NCBI GenBank assembly: GCA_028287785.1
Contig: JAQBOZ010000028.1
Span: 124,001 to 188,000, forward strand
Direction: 5' to 3'
DNA length: 64,000 bases
From: Chlorobiota bacterium
GTDB lineage: Bacteria > Bacteroidota > Ignavibacteria > OLB7
The notes beneath the pieces are model-generated. The model was given only the letters and a program-made list of their open reading frames with translations. It was not told the DNA's origin and did not search any database. This document shows, piece after piece, positions 54,330 to 63,357 of this stretch (its first letter is position 1; the number at the start of each line of letters is the position of its first letter). Position numbers and translations under genes: made by a program.

Positions 54330-54410
54330 GGACGCTCCGATGGAGCTCGAGCGGGCAACGGGGGTATCGATGCTACAACCGGCACGCCCCGATGGGGCTG
54401 GGAAGCCAGA
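54330..54410 (-). repeat. Dispersed intergenic repeat, copy B' (inverted)
   Basis: Read on the minus strand it holds AGCCCCATCGGGGCG, TGCCGGTTGTAGCATCGAT, a spacer and AGCTCCATCGGAGCGTCCCC, like copy B in order and spacing. With copy B it can form a roughly 180 bp stem-like structure in single-stranded DNA or RNA. Confidence 0.8.
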
Positions 54411-54574
54411 TGCCGGATATGACTCTGGGCATCATCCACGGCATCTCAACCTGAGTCACCCTCAAAGGCCGGAGCCGCGGATGATATTGTTCAACAGGCT
54501 GCTATATTGCCGGGCTTCCGGCCGGGTCGACCGGCCATCAACGATAACCAGCAACCAGTTAATTCCGGGCACCG

Positions 54575-54886
54575 ATGTACAAACTGACAGCTCTTTTCAA
54601 GCATCCCGCCAACGTCGAGGAGTTCGACGCGCATTACAACGAAGTGCACGCGCCGCTGATGCGGAAAGTGCCGGGCCTGCGGAAGCTCCTCGTCAGCCGG
54701 AACCTCCGGTCATTCGGCGCCGAATCGCCCTACTATCTTATCGCCGAGATGCATTTTCCCGACAAGGAAACATTCAAGACCGCGATGGCGAGCGATGAGA
54801 ACAAGGCGGCCGGAAAGGATGTGATGAGCTTTGCCGGCGATCTGGTCACGATGGTTCACGGGGAGTTTCAGGAAGTGGAGGGATAG
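54575..54886 (+). CDS. EthD-domain protein
   Basis: A 103-residue protein of the EthD/dimeric alpha-beta barrel type. 'MYKLTALFKHPANVEEFDAHYNEVHAPLMRKVPGLRKLLVSRNL' has the P-x-x-x-x-x-F-x-x-H-Y-x-x-x-H-x-P-L signature. The family covers proteins of alkyl-ether degradation and many with unknown roles; the small size suggests a homodimer. It stands alone between an inverted repeat pair and the convergent methyltransferase gene. No partner oxygenase is nearby. Confidence 0.88.
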   Translation: MYKLTALFKHPANVEEFDAHYNEVHAPLMRKVPGLRKLLVSRNLRSFGAESPYYLIAEMHFPDKETFKTAMASDENKAAGKDVMSFAGDLVTMVHGEFQEVEG

Positions 54887-54939
54887 ACCGTGCCGGATGG
54901 GCCGCGGCAAACCGGGGCTCGCCGCGCAGGCAACGGTTT

Positions 54940-55491
54940 CTACAGGTAGGATGGCGCAATACGTCGCGCCATCCTGACCAGCTCCCACGCCGCAATGCCG
55001 AACGCGACCGCGACATTCAGCGAGTGCTTGACGCCGTACATCGGGATCTCGATGGCGCCATCGCAGTGGGCCAGCGTCCCGGCGCCCACGCCCGCAATCT
55101 CATTGCCGGCAACGAAGGCCACGGGAAACGGGAGCGGCTCGATCGAATCAAGCCGCATGGAGCCGTCGGTGATTTCAAGCGCATAGATCCTGTAGCCCTC
55201 ATCCCTGAGCTTCAGCACCCCCTCCAACGGATCACGGATATGTTCCCAGGGCACCGATTCGGTGGCCCCGAGCGCGGTCTTGCTGATCTCCTTCCGCGGC
55301 GGCGCCGGCGTATAGCCGGTCAGCATCAGCTTCCTGAGCAGCATCGCATCGGCCGTGCGGAAGCAGGAGCCGACGTTATAGAGCGACCTGATATCCTCCA
55401 GCACCGCGGCAACCGGATGGCGCGTGGCGGCAAGGGCATCCTCGCCTGAAATCCGTTGCTCGACTATCTCGGCATGTATCAGTTTTCGCAT
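54940..55491 (-). CDS. TrmH-family (SPOUT) RNA methyltransferase
   Basis: A 183-residue protein with the SpoU/TrmH knot motifs: 'AVLEDIRSLYNVGSCFRTADAM' (motif 1), 'PVAFVAGNEIAGVGAGTL' (motif 2) and 'IEIPMYGVKHSLNVAVAFGIAAWEL' (motif 3). The short length without a substrate-binding domain is typical of the minimal family. The target nucleotide, in tRNA or rRNA, cannot be told. Its start overlaps, in the opposite direction, the 5' side of the possible long frame of the acyltransferase gene, whose real start is downstream. Confidence 0.9.
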   Translation of the reverse strand: MRKLIHAEIVEQRISGEDALAATRHPVAAVLEDIRSLYNVGSCFRTADAMLLRKLMLTGYTPAPPRKEISKTALGATESVPWEHIRDPLEGVLKLRDEGYRIYALEITDGSMRLDSIEPLPFPVAFVAGNEIAGVGAGTLAHCDGAIEIPMYGVKHSLNVAVAFGIAAWELVRMARRIAPSYL

Positions 55492-55548
55492 GGCTCGTCG
55501 TCATCGTTCCGGTTTATCGCGGCGCCCGCATTTCTCTCCTGTCACGAC

Positions 55549-56364
55549 ATGATTGCTCACGTCGATCCTCCTTCAAGCACGCTCAGAGCCGCGCTACGGC
55601 TTATCGCGTTGATCATCGCGGTGCTTCTGCTGCTGCCGTTCTGCGCCATCCTTATCGTGGGCGCGGGAATCGGCGGAAGCATTGCAAGATACCGCATGGT
55701 GATGAGCCTGACACCCATCTTCTGCAGAATCATGGCGGCCGCGCTGGGGCTGCGTGTGAGGATCACCGGCACGCGAAGCGAACGGGCAAGGATTTTCGTG
55801 GGGAACCATGTAAGCTACCTGGATATTCTGGTCGGCGGGATCGGCGTGGGGGGCGTTTTCGTTTCCCGGCACGATGTCAGGGACTGGCCGGTGATCGGGA
55901 TTTTCGCGCGACTGGCGGGGACGGTGTTTATCGATCGGCGCTCGCTCCGGTCGGCAATTTCCTCCTCGGCGGGGATTGTCGAGCGCGCGCGGCAGGGGAT
56001 CAGAATCGCTCTTTTTCCCGAGGGTGGCACCACCTCCGGCGAGAGCGTCGGGGAGTTCCGGCCGTTTCTTTTCAGCGCCATCAGCGATGCCGGCATCGCC
56101 GTGCAGCCATTTACCATTATCTACTCGCATATAGGTTCGGTCCCGATCACGGCCGCCAATAAGACGCTGGTCTACTGGTACGATCCCGCCCCACCGTTTA
56201 CAACGCACGGATGGAGGCTGATGAAGATGAAGAACGTCAGGGCAACCATTCATTTCCATCCCCCATCGGCTCCGCCGGAATCCGGCGATAAATCGTCGGT
56301 GCGGTTATTTGCCGATGAATTACGCCGGCAGGTTGCGGACGGGCTTCAGGTCGGCGGACAATAA
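55549..56364 (+). CDS. plsC: 1-Acylglycerol-3-phosphate acyltransferase-like protein (PlsC)
   Basis: The start at 55549 ('MIAHVDPPSSTLRAALRLIALIIAVLLLL') gives 271 residues with an N-terminal hydrophobic anchor. The acyltransferase motifs are H87-x4-D92 in 'FVGNHVSYLDILV', 'TVFIDRRS' and 'IALFPEGGTTSGE', the last close to the E-G-T of PlsC. The product would be phosphatidate from lysophosphatidate, but lipid A-like or other acyl acceptors are possible for such proteins. The convergent glycosyltransferase-like gene stops only 6 bp beyond. Confidence 0.88.
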   Translation: MIAHVDPPSSTLRAALRLIALIIAVLLLLPFCAILIVGAGIGGSIARYRMVMSLTPIFCRIMAAALGLRVRITGTRSERARIFVGNHVSYLDILVGGIGVGGVFVSRHDVRDWPVIGIFARLAGTVFIDRRSLRSAISSSAGIVERARQGIRIALFPEGGTTSGESVGEFRPFLFSAISDAGIAVQPFTIIYSHIGSVPITAANKTLVYWYDPAPPFTTHGWRLMKMKNVRATIHFHPPSAPPESGDKSSVRLFADELRRQVADGLQVGGQ

Positions 56365-56370
56365 TGATGG

Positions 56371-57981
56371 CTATCCATTGCCATCGATTGCTCCGGGCGC
56401 ATTGAGCATATCGGCCTGCCGGAATTCCGCAACCGTGCCATCAGCACGTGCAACGCCATTCATCACACCGCTCTTTTTCCAGGGACGATTGGAAAGAAAA
56501 AGGCCGAGCAGGAGGAAGCAATATGGCTCCGTCATAAATCGAAATCGATAATTCTCACCGCACTCGAAAAGGATGCCGACAACCATGATCCAGAGCATCG
56601 TCCCGACTATGAATGCGAGCGTAATCGAGAGCGCACGACCTCTGAGCCCGGCATTGAAATTCTGGCGAATCGATCGTATTCCATAGAGAAGCAGCAATGG
56701 AATTCCGATTACGAGCATTATTCCCACCTTGAATATTTTCGCCACGCCATGCGAATCAGGAATATCCTGGTGCGGATGGGCGTTCTGATAATCATATAAC
56801 TGCCCATATATCGCAAGGTCGAAGATCCGTTCATACCAGGAAATGCGCGCTCGATTGCTGTCGAGCAGAAAATGAACACTGGCGGGATAAAAATAGTAGA
56901 ACGATGAGAGCATGATGGCTTTACCGAACGCGCCCGGCCGATGCGTAAGGACATATTGTGCATCCCGACCATACTGTCGGGATATTTCGATATACGCCAG
57001 ATTATTGAAATTCGTCGAGCAGCCCAACCAATCTCTCTTCAACGGCCGATCCAATGTGGGGATTCCCGTCGGATAGCCCGTTCCGACAGATCGTTGATAA
57101 GAAGAAAGGTTCGAGAATGGCGGAATCAATGATAGAGGGGATAATTCTTTATTTCGCACCATGGCCGCGCGGTCGGCCGAGTCGAGCTGGCAGATCGTGA
57201 CCCTCGCCATGTTCATGCCGAACCAGGTACTCCCTCCAAAATTTCCGAACACCACCAGATTTTTCACATAAATCGATACCGCCAGCATACATGGAATACA
57301 ACCGGCAAGGACGATCTTTTTCCATTGGTCACGACGCAAAATCATCAACAAAACCATCACAAGGAGAAGCCACGACAGATGAAACAGGCTCCTTGTCAGC
57401 ACGATCACTGCAAGCAGAACAAAAAAGAGGACCAGATATCGTAGTCGCCCGATAGTCAGATATTGGAAAAGTAGAAAGGCAGAGGCAATGAGAAGAGCGG
57501 CCAGAAGATAATCGTAGAAAAAGAGATTTTCATAGAGTATCGATGCCGGGCTGACCATAAATATGAGAACCATGATCAGGGCGACTATTTTACCGACGCC
57601 CATATGAGTCATCAGCTTGTAGAGAACAATGGAAATTGCGAGCCCCACACCTATGAATATCCCGTTAAACACAATGGCATAATCTGACGGGAACAACTTG
57701 AGGATGATCCCGACCAGCAGATTCAACAGAGGAGGTTGCTCATGAAGGTAGAATAGCGTTTGCAGGAGATGATCTCGCAAAAGTCCCGGCTCGGCGATAT
57801 GCCAGAGATCGTGAAAGTTGATGGTGTATCGAATTCCGGCCAGAGCAAAGACAATTCGACTGAGGGCAAACACCAGTGTAAGCACGGCGATGGGGTTATC
57901 AGTCGATTTTCTGATAATTTTGCGGAACTGTGGACGGCTCGTCAACTCGAAACGGAAGCAGCTACATTCCTTGTTCACCAT
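56371..57981 (-). CDS. Polytopic membrane protein, probable glycosyltransferase of the GT39/ArnT-like class
   Basis: About 536 residues from 57981 ('MVNKECSCFRFELTS'), with 10-12 hydrophobic segments through most of the length. 'TINFHDLWHIAEPGLLRDHLLQTLFYLHEQPPLLNLLVGIILKL' near residues 50-95 contains the acidic residue and H-E-Q-P-P-L pattern seen after the first helix in ArnT/PMT-type glycosyltransferases, which use polyprenyl-phosphate sugars. The DNA is noticeably more AT-rich than in most of the window, suggesting transfer or a recent insertion. The sugar donor and acceptor are unknown. It is convergent with plsC, with a 6 bp gap. Confidence 0.82.
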   Translation of the reverse strand: MVNKECSCFRFELTSRPQFRKIIRKSTDNPIAVLTLVFALSRIVFALAGIRYTINFHDLWHIAEPGLLRDHLLQTLFYLHEQPPLLNLLVGIILKLFPSDYAIVFNGIFIGVGLAISIVLYKLMTHMGVGKIVALIMVLIFMVSPASILYENLFFYDYLLAALLIASAFLLFQYLTIGRLRYLVLFFVLLAVIVLTRSLFHLSWLLLVMVLLMILRRDQWKKIVLAGCIPCMLAVSIYVKNLVVFGNFGGSTWFGMNMARVTICQLDSADRAAMVRNKELSPLSLIPPFSNLSSYQRSVGTGYPTGIPTLDRPLKRDWLGCSTNFNNLAYIEISRQYGRDAQYVLTHRPGAFGKAIMLSSFYYFYPASVHFLLDSNRARISWYERIFDLAIYGQLYDYQNAHPHQDIPDSHGVAKIFKVGIMLVIGIPLLLLYGIRSIRQNFNAGLRGRALSITLAFIVGTMLWIMVVGILFECGENYRFRFMTEPYCFLLLGLFLSNRPWKKSGVMNGVARADGTVAEFRQADMLNAPGAIDGNG

Positions 57982-58550
57982 TATCGCCACCTCGGGGATT
58001 ATTGATGGGTCCCAATCCCGGAGATCATTCCGGAGATTTATGGGCGTCATCAATCCGATTGGCGAGAGGCTGAATGGAGCGCGTGGGGGACATCGATGGG
58101 CGTCGGGAAGCAGTCCCGTGCAATACGCACGCACGGGCTACCACCGGATGGTTCACATCCGGCATCCGCATCCCCTGTCACTTCGAATTACCACGCCCCT
58201 TCCCGACCGATGCAGCAAATGGAACGGCACTCGTCCTTCCTTCGAGCGCGCTGGCGGCCCTCCCCGCACGCCATGATGACGAACGGAGACGTGCCGCCAG
58301 CGGCCTGGCGGATACAACCGTTGCTCTTATCTGCTCCCCGGACCGGCCCGTTTCCGGGCTCGCTCTCTACCGCGATCGATTTCCGTCGCCGATGACCGGC
58401 AATGGCATTCGGAGATCATATCGCACTGTTCAGATTGTAGACGGGTAGCGTTCAGCTCATTGAATAAATCGGAAGATGGTGGCCGGATGTTCGCAATCGA
58501 GTGGCATCGGATAGTTCGCTGAAGATATTTCAAGAGCCCTTGAAATGAAA

Positions 58551-58582
58551 AATGGCGTGGGGCCGTAAAGCCCTGCGCCATT
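58551..58582 (-). terminator. Hairpin downstream of the IgGFc-domain gene (1)
   Basis: AATGGCGTGGGGC and the near-complement GCCCTGCGCCATT (two wobble pairs) enclose CGTAAA. It lies beyond the minus-strand stop at 58640. Confidence 0.55.
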
Positions 58583-58608
58583 ATGAACACGTTCCATCAA
58601 TAAAGTTC

Positions 58609-58631
58609 TCAGGGCATTTCAAATGCCCTGA
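58609..58631 (-). terminator. Hairpin downstream of the IgGFc-domain gene (2)
   Basis: TCAGGGCATT and its exact complement enclose a tiny loop. It is only 9 bp beyond the minus-strand stop at 58640, followed on that strand by GAACTTTATTG, so it is a likely terminator. Confidence 0.65.
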
Positions 58632-58639
58632 AATGCCGA

Positions 58640-61030
58640 TCAGAATTTTATTCTGGCGCCTCCCCTTCCAAAGAGATAACTGACATTCCAGCTTCTGCCC
58701 GGCGAGATCGACGTCAGTGAATATCCGGCTCCCAGTTCCAGAAACGCCTTCCAGCCCCCCTGAACCTCCACCGTGGCGCCGATCCCGGTCTCCGGCGTAA
58801 TAACGATGGGGAAGCCCGAAGGCCCGCTCCCGTCGTAATCCGTCCGCTCGCCGCTCATCCCGCCGTAGACATAATTGCCCGGGAGGAGAATCGTTCGGGT
58901 ATATTTTTCGGAGATATAGAGCGGCAGAGAGATATTCGCCAGCCCGAACAGATATGCCTTGTGATTTGCGAAATAATACTGGATGCCGGGGGAAAGCGTC
59001 AGCAGCAGTTCCAGCCTGTGAAGGCGGAACTCCTCGGAGATCCGTGTGCCGTCAACGGCGGTCCCGAGCGAATCGCGATAACCGATGGCGTTGGCGGTCC
59101 ATATATCGAACCCTGCCCGCGCGGTCAGATAGATATTCCCCTGATACGGCCGTTCCGCAAATGCCCCGAATCCCCAGACCGGAGCGCCATGATTTCCATG
59201 CAGCACAACCGGATTATTCAACGGATCGGAGCCGGCCGGGATATCGACGTTGTTATCGAGCACCGAATATTTCACGTAGCCGCCAATCAGCGTGTTCCTC
59301 GAAAAATCGCAGCTCTGATCGCCGCTCAGCACCGATATCTTCATCGAGTCGCCATGCTCGTCATAGATGGCGCAGATGGTGTAGGTGCCGGTATTTCCCG
59401 CCTTGTCGCGAAGCCTGAAACGGGCGTAGGCGTTGGTCCGCGGAGTTTTGATCCCCAGTGTAATCGGCACCTGCGGCGCTCCCGGCTCGAACCGGCTGAT
59501 GACCGGGTTCAGATTATCCTGATCGATCACCGTCACCTGTTCCATTCCCTTGTCGTTCACCCTGTCATCGCGTGCGATGGCGGAGATGGCGGGGGGAAGC
59601 CCCGGCGCGCGGACGTTGTTGGCGGTCAGCACGGGGATCATGGTATCGGGATACTGAATCACCTGCTCCATGGACTGGCCGCCGCCGTTGCCGTATGCGT
59701 CGTAGGCGGCATCCTCGTAGCCGAAGCCATAACTGTAGAGGCCGAAGGGCTCCGAGTTGGCGATCACATGGGTTCCATACGGCACCTCGATCTGCGCTAT
59801 CGAATAGAGGCTGAGCCCGAACGGTTTGAACTGTCGCCGATCGATCGGCGAGTTATCGAGCCGGATATCGTCAAGCGTTTTCGTCGGCACGAGCAGGTTT
59901 ACGTAGTGGTGCCAGTTACCGCGAACCGGCGTGGCGAACCGATAGCCGGAGAGGAACTGCTCGGTGGGAGCAACCACTATCATCATCGGGTCACCCACAT
60001 CATCGCCGTTGTCGAATCCCTTGGAGTACTGCGCCACAAGCACCGGCTGGTCGCTCGTGATCATCGTATGCTGCGTCTGATTCTTGTTCTCGTAGAACTG
60101 CCCGGCGTTCAGCGTGGCTACCAGCCTGTTGTTCTCGAAGACGTGCGTGCTGTCCTTGTCCGCCAGCACGCGGAGGAGCGAGCTGGAGCGCCCGGCCAGC
60201 GTCCCCACGAAGAACTGGCGCCCCCAGGAGCGGAGCGCGGGGATCTGCTCGACCAGAAGATTGCAGGCCTTGACCGAGGGATCGGGGACATAGGCGCAGT
60301 TGTGGCCGCTGAAGACCGCCACGGGTTTGTCCGACTCGATCAGCGAGCCGGTGAGATCGCACGGGGAGTTGGGGTCGTACTTCGGGATCACCTGATAGAC
60401 ATCGCCGCGATTGAGGACAACCTCGAACGGCACCTTCGCCGGCTTCCCCTTCTGGGTCTTTACGGTCGGCGTGAACTTCACATGCGTATCGTCATCGGTG
60501 GCGATGATGGCAACCTGCGAGAGAAGATCGTTCTGAAGCCAGCGGAAGCACATGGCGCGATAGCTGGTCCCCAGGACGTTCACCGGATGTGCCAGATAGG
60601 TATCGGTGGTCTGAAACCGGCGATTGAGGCCGTAGACGGCGATCGGCTGATCGCAGACGATATGGACCGCCAGATCCTCGATCTGCTCGCTGGAGCGGAC
60701 CTGCGCCGCGGTATCGATCACCAGGTTGACAACCTTGCCGGCCGTTACGGTGAAATCCCTCCTGAAACGGAGCCCGCGGATCTCCACATAGCCATGAGCG
60801 TTCTCACTGGATGTGATAAACAGCTCAAGCTGAAGCGGATCGGCCGGTTTCAGCCCCTGCGTCTTATCATCGGTCGTGAAGTCGCGGAAGTTCTTCTGAA
60901 ACACCAGCCAGAACTCCTTTCCCTCCGTCGTGAAATCGGTGCGATGGACGATCGCGGGCTGCGCGGCCACCAGTGCCGGCAGAACAAGAAACGCGATGAC
61001 CGCCAGTATGCTATATCGAATCATCTGCAT
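58640..61030 (-). CDS. Surface protein with IgGFc-binding domain and C-terminal barrel-like region
   Basis: About 796 residues from 61030 ('MQMIRYSILAVIAFLVLPALVAAQ'), with a signal peptide. Residues 30-480 match IgGFc_binding-type surface domains: 'GKEFWLVFQKNFRD', 'ITSSENAHGYVEI', 'HIVCDQPIAVYGLNRRFQTTDTYLAHPVNVLG', 'AVFSGHNCAYVPDPSVKACNLLVEQIPALRSWGRQF' and the terminal 'EPFGLYSYGFGYEDAAYDAYG'. A further domain (about 500-600) and a barrel-like C-terminus ending 'YLFGRGGARIKF' follow. Despite the name, antibody binding has not been shown for such bacterial proteins. It has a paralogue directly upstream. Confidence 0.82.
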   Translation of the reverse strand: MQMIRYSILAVIAFLVLPALVAAQPAIVHRTDFTTEGKEFWLVFQKNFRDFTTDDKTQGLKPADPLQLELFITSSENAHGYVEIRGLRFRRDFTVTAGKVVNLVIDTAAQVRSSEQIEDLAVHIVCDQPIAVYGLNRRFQTTDTYLAHPVNVLGTSYRAMCFRWLQNDLLSQVAIIATDDDTHVKFTPTVKTQKGKPAKVPFEVVLNRGDVYQVIPKYDPNSPCDLTGSLIESDKPVAVFSGHNCAYVPDPSVKACNLLVEQIPALRSWGRQFFVGTLAGRSSSLLRVLADKDSTHVFENNRLVATLNAGQFYENKNQTQHTMITSDQPVLVAQYSKGFDNGDDVGDPMMIVVAPTEQFLSGYRFATPVRGNWHHYVNLLVPTKTLDDIRLDNSPIDRRQFKPFGLSLYSIAQIEVPYGTHVIANSEPFGLYSYGFGYEDAAYDAYGNGGGQSMEQVIQYPDTMIPVLTANNVRAPGLPPAISAIARDDRVNDKGMEQVTVIDQDNLNPVISRFEPGAPQVPITLGIKTPRTNAYARFRLRDKAGNTGTYTICAIYDEHGDSMKISVLSGDQSCDFSRNTLIGGYVKYSVLDNNVDIPAGSDPLNNPVVLHGNHGAPVWGFGAFAERPYQGNIYLTARAGFDIWTANAIGYRDSLGTAVDGTRISEEFRLHRLELLLTLSPGIQYYFANHKAYLFGLANISLPLYISEKYTRTILLPGNYVYGGMSGERTDYDGSGPSGFPIVITPETGIGATVEVQGGWKAFLELGAGYSLTSISPGRSWNVSYLFGRGGARIKF

Positions 61031-61165
61031 GAAAAATCCGCTGTTGAGAATCGACTGTCCTCTCTTAAATCTCTCCAGGGGCCACCGGAACAACGCCTGG
61101 CGAACGAGCCTTCCACAAATGTCGCTTTTATGCGGGATTGATCCGCATGAATTAACCAATCGTCG

Positions 61166-62794
61166 CTATTTACCGGAGTCGGGAATCATATAGCCGCCGG
61201 CGTTGCCGTAGGCATCGTAGTTGTCAGCCCCATATCCGAAACCGTAAAGATAAAGTCCGAACGGGGATGATCCCGTTATGAAGTGAGCCCCGCGATCAAC
61301 CGCGACCGCCGCCCGGGAGTAGAGCCCGTCGCTGAACCGACGGAAAAGCCCGGTATCGATGGAGATTCCATCCAGGCGAAGCGACCCGAGCGATGCGGTG
61401 GGCGCCAGCACCGTGATATAGCTGTGCCACGAGCCCGCCTCCGGCGTCATAAACCGGTATGCCGAGGCATACTGCTCCACCGGGGCAACCAGCAACATCA
61501 TCGGGTCACCCAGCGTGTCCACGCCATCGCCCCATAATCCACGCGATCCGTAGCCGATCTGCGCCACCAGCACCGGGAAATCGGCCGTAAGAATCTCCGC
61601 GCTATCCAGCCGCTGCTGGTAGAATCTTCCGGCTCCGAGGGTCGCAACCAGCGTCCCGTTCCGATGGATATGCGTGCTGTCGCGCGATGCCGTCACGCGC
61701 ACCAACGATGGGTAATGCCGGGCCAGATCGGCGACATAGAAGGTCCGCCCCCACGCATCCGCTGGCGGCAACTGCTCCACCAGAAGATTGCAGGCTTTGG
61801 CCGATGGATCGGGAACATACGCGCAGATATGCCCGCTGAAGACCGCGATCGGCCGGTCGGATAGGATCGATGTGCCGGTAAGATCGGCGGAATCCTTCCC
61901 CCCGTGGATGGCGGTGTACGATCCCGCGCTTCTCGCGATAAGCTGATAGACATCCCCCCGGTTCAGCACGATGGTATAGGGAAGGCTTGCCGGCCGCGAC
62001 ACGGTCACGGTGTCGATCTGCCGGAATGTCATCATCACCTCCTGGGTCGTCGAGGAATCCACCCTGCTCAACACCGCCGTGACAAGGCTGTCGAGCCGCC
62101 TCCTCTTGTTCCTCCCCGGCTTCCGTTGCGGGGCACCGCGCCTGACGGTGTCGGAAGCGGAGAGTCGCGACCTCGGGAACGTTATCGCCAGCCCGGTCGG
62201 CACCGTCCGGGCAATCCCGGCCGTGGGCGTGATCGTCACCCGAGTCCCATCCTCCGTCCCCACCAGTGCCACCTGCGCCGTCAGATCGCGATCCAGCGGG
62301 CCGAAACAGGAGGCGCGATAGCTGTTTCCAAGATCCTCCACCGGATACGCGATAAAGGTTTCCGTGCTCTGATAACGGTGGCACGTGCCGTAGACGATGA
62401 CGGGAGCGTCGGCCACGAGATGGACGGCGCGCCGCTCCACCGTATCGCTCGACTCCACCAGCGCGGCCGGATCGATGGGAATCGTGATCATCTCCCCGGC
62501 CGGAACGGTGAAGGGGACCCGATGTCCGCTTCCGGCGATCTCGGCGTAGCCCCGTGCCATCACCGCGGAGGTGATCGAAAGGCTGAGACGAAGGGAACTA
62601 TCCAGCACAAGGTGGCTGAACTTCCCATTCGAGACGTCGCGATAGCCCCGGAAGTTCCTCTGAAACGTCATCCAGTATTCCCGGCCTCCCTCGATCGAGC
62701 GCCGCTCCCGCGGCACATCCGGCTGCGCGCCCGCCCGCGAGCAGAGGAGGAAGAGCAAGGGAAGCAGCAGAACCCGGAGGGATGGAATCATCAA
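61166..62794 (-). CDS. Secreted IgGFc-binding-domain protein, tandem paralogue
   Basis: A 542-residue protein with a signal peptide ('LRVLLLPLLFLLCSRAGAQ'). The IgGFc-type segments are closely parallel to the downstream gene: 'GREYWMTFQRNFRGYRD', 'HLVADAPVIVYGTCHRYQSTETFIAYPVEDLG', 'AVFSGHICAYVPDPSAKACNLLVEQLPPADAWGRTF' and 'SPFGLYLYGFGYGADNYDAYGNAGGYM'. An extra basic segment ('RRGAPQRKPGRNKRRRLDSL') is inserted near residue 220. Unlike its neighbour it ends after the domain, with no barrel region. A third copy's remnant lies just upstream at 62931-63143. Confidence 0.82.
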   Translation of the reverse strand: MMIPSLRVLLLPLLFLLCSRAGAQPDVPRERRSIEGGREYWMTFQRNFRGYRDVSNGKFSHLVLDSSLRLSLSITSAVMARGYAEIAGSGHRVPFTVPAGEMITIPIDPAALVESSDTVERRAVHLVADAPVIVYGTCHRYQSTETFIAYPVEDLGNSYRASCFGPLDRDLTAQVALVGTEDGTRVTITPTAGIARTVPTGLAITFPRSRLSASDTVRRGAPQRKPGRNKRRRLDSLVTAVLSRVDSSTTQEVMMTFRQIDTVTVSRPASLPYTIVLNRGDVYQLIARSAGSYTAIHGGKDSADLTGTSILSDRPIAVFSGHICAYVPDPSAKACNLLVEQLPPADAWGRTFYVADLARHYPSLVRVTASRDSTHIHRNGTLVATLGAGRFYQQRLDSAEILTADFPVLVAQIGYGSRGLWGDGVDTLGDPMMLLVAPVEQYASAYRFMTPEAGSWHSYITVLAPTASLGSLRLDGISIDTGLFRRFSDGLYSRAAVAVDRGAHFITGSSPFGLYLYGFGYGADNYDAYGNAGGYMIPDSGK

Positions 62795-62930
62795 TCGCGC
62801 GAATGTTGTGAAGGAGCCCCGTCAACGAACAGCGAAGCAAGTTGACAGCTCGCATCCTCCGATACCATGCGATAATTCATCCCCTGGAAGCCGCCCCCCG
62901 CAACGCTTTCAGCCCGGCGGCATCCACGGA

Positions 62931-63143
62931 TCATCTCCTCCGAAACGTATATCCCCCGGCGTTGCCGTACGCATCATAGGCCGCGTCCTCATACCCGAAA
63001 CCGTAGTTGTAAAGGCCGAACGGCCCCGGACAGGCGACCATGTACGATCCGAAGGGAACCTCCGTGCGACCGATATACCACGTGCCGTCGCCGGCCGGGC
63101 TGAAGAGGGCGCAGTCATGTCCCCGATCCGGCGGGTATGGACA
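62931..63143 (-). pseudogene. C-terminal remnant of a third IgGFc-binding-domain gene
   Basis: An open stretch of 70 codons before the stop at 62931 reads 'WYIGRTEVPFGSYMVACPGPFGLYNYGFGYEDAAYDAYGNAGGY', which matches the C-terminal part of the two tandem proteins downstream. It has no start codon: in this frame a TGA at 63144-63146 precedes it, and the frames upstream do not continue the homology. It looks like the 3' end of a deleted or truncated paralogue. Confidence 0.8.
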
Positions 63144-63357
63144 TCACGATTCTCCGGGATGAATGGGTCGCGCGGGGCGGCGCAACCGGCTCCGCCTCCC
63201 GTCATAACGACCGAACGCGGCGGAACTCCACCGGAACGGGCCCCGGCAGAGAAAAAATCGCGAGAGAGATCGATGAGAGTCACTTCCAGCGACGCGGAAA
63301 GGTCGGTTCTGTGACTAGCCGGAGAATGATGAGTGCCTGTTGTACGGGGGCGGGTGA

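Larger units (their letters stand above)
57982..58639. other. Intergenic region, 658 bp, no supported gene
   Basis: The stretch lies between the AT-richer membrane-protein gene and the IgGFc-domain gene. Open frames such as 58074-58448 on the plus strand have no recognisable homology and poor composition. It ends with two hairpins at 58551-58582 and 58609-58631. Confidence 0.5.

Noticed and set aside
58074..58448. Plus-strand open frame in the gap upstream of the IgGFc genes
   Set aside because: No homology, no ribosome site and composition typical of non-coding DNA.
58961..61141. 726-codon plus-strand frame antisense to the IgGFc-domain gene
   Set aside because: Low-complexity basic composition and opposite a gene with clear signal peptide and domain.
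62909..63283. Minus-strand 124-codon frame over the IgGFc remnant
   Set aside because: It is in a different frame from the remnant's homology and was judged a shadow, although its upstream half looks somewhat protein-like.
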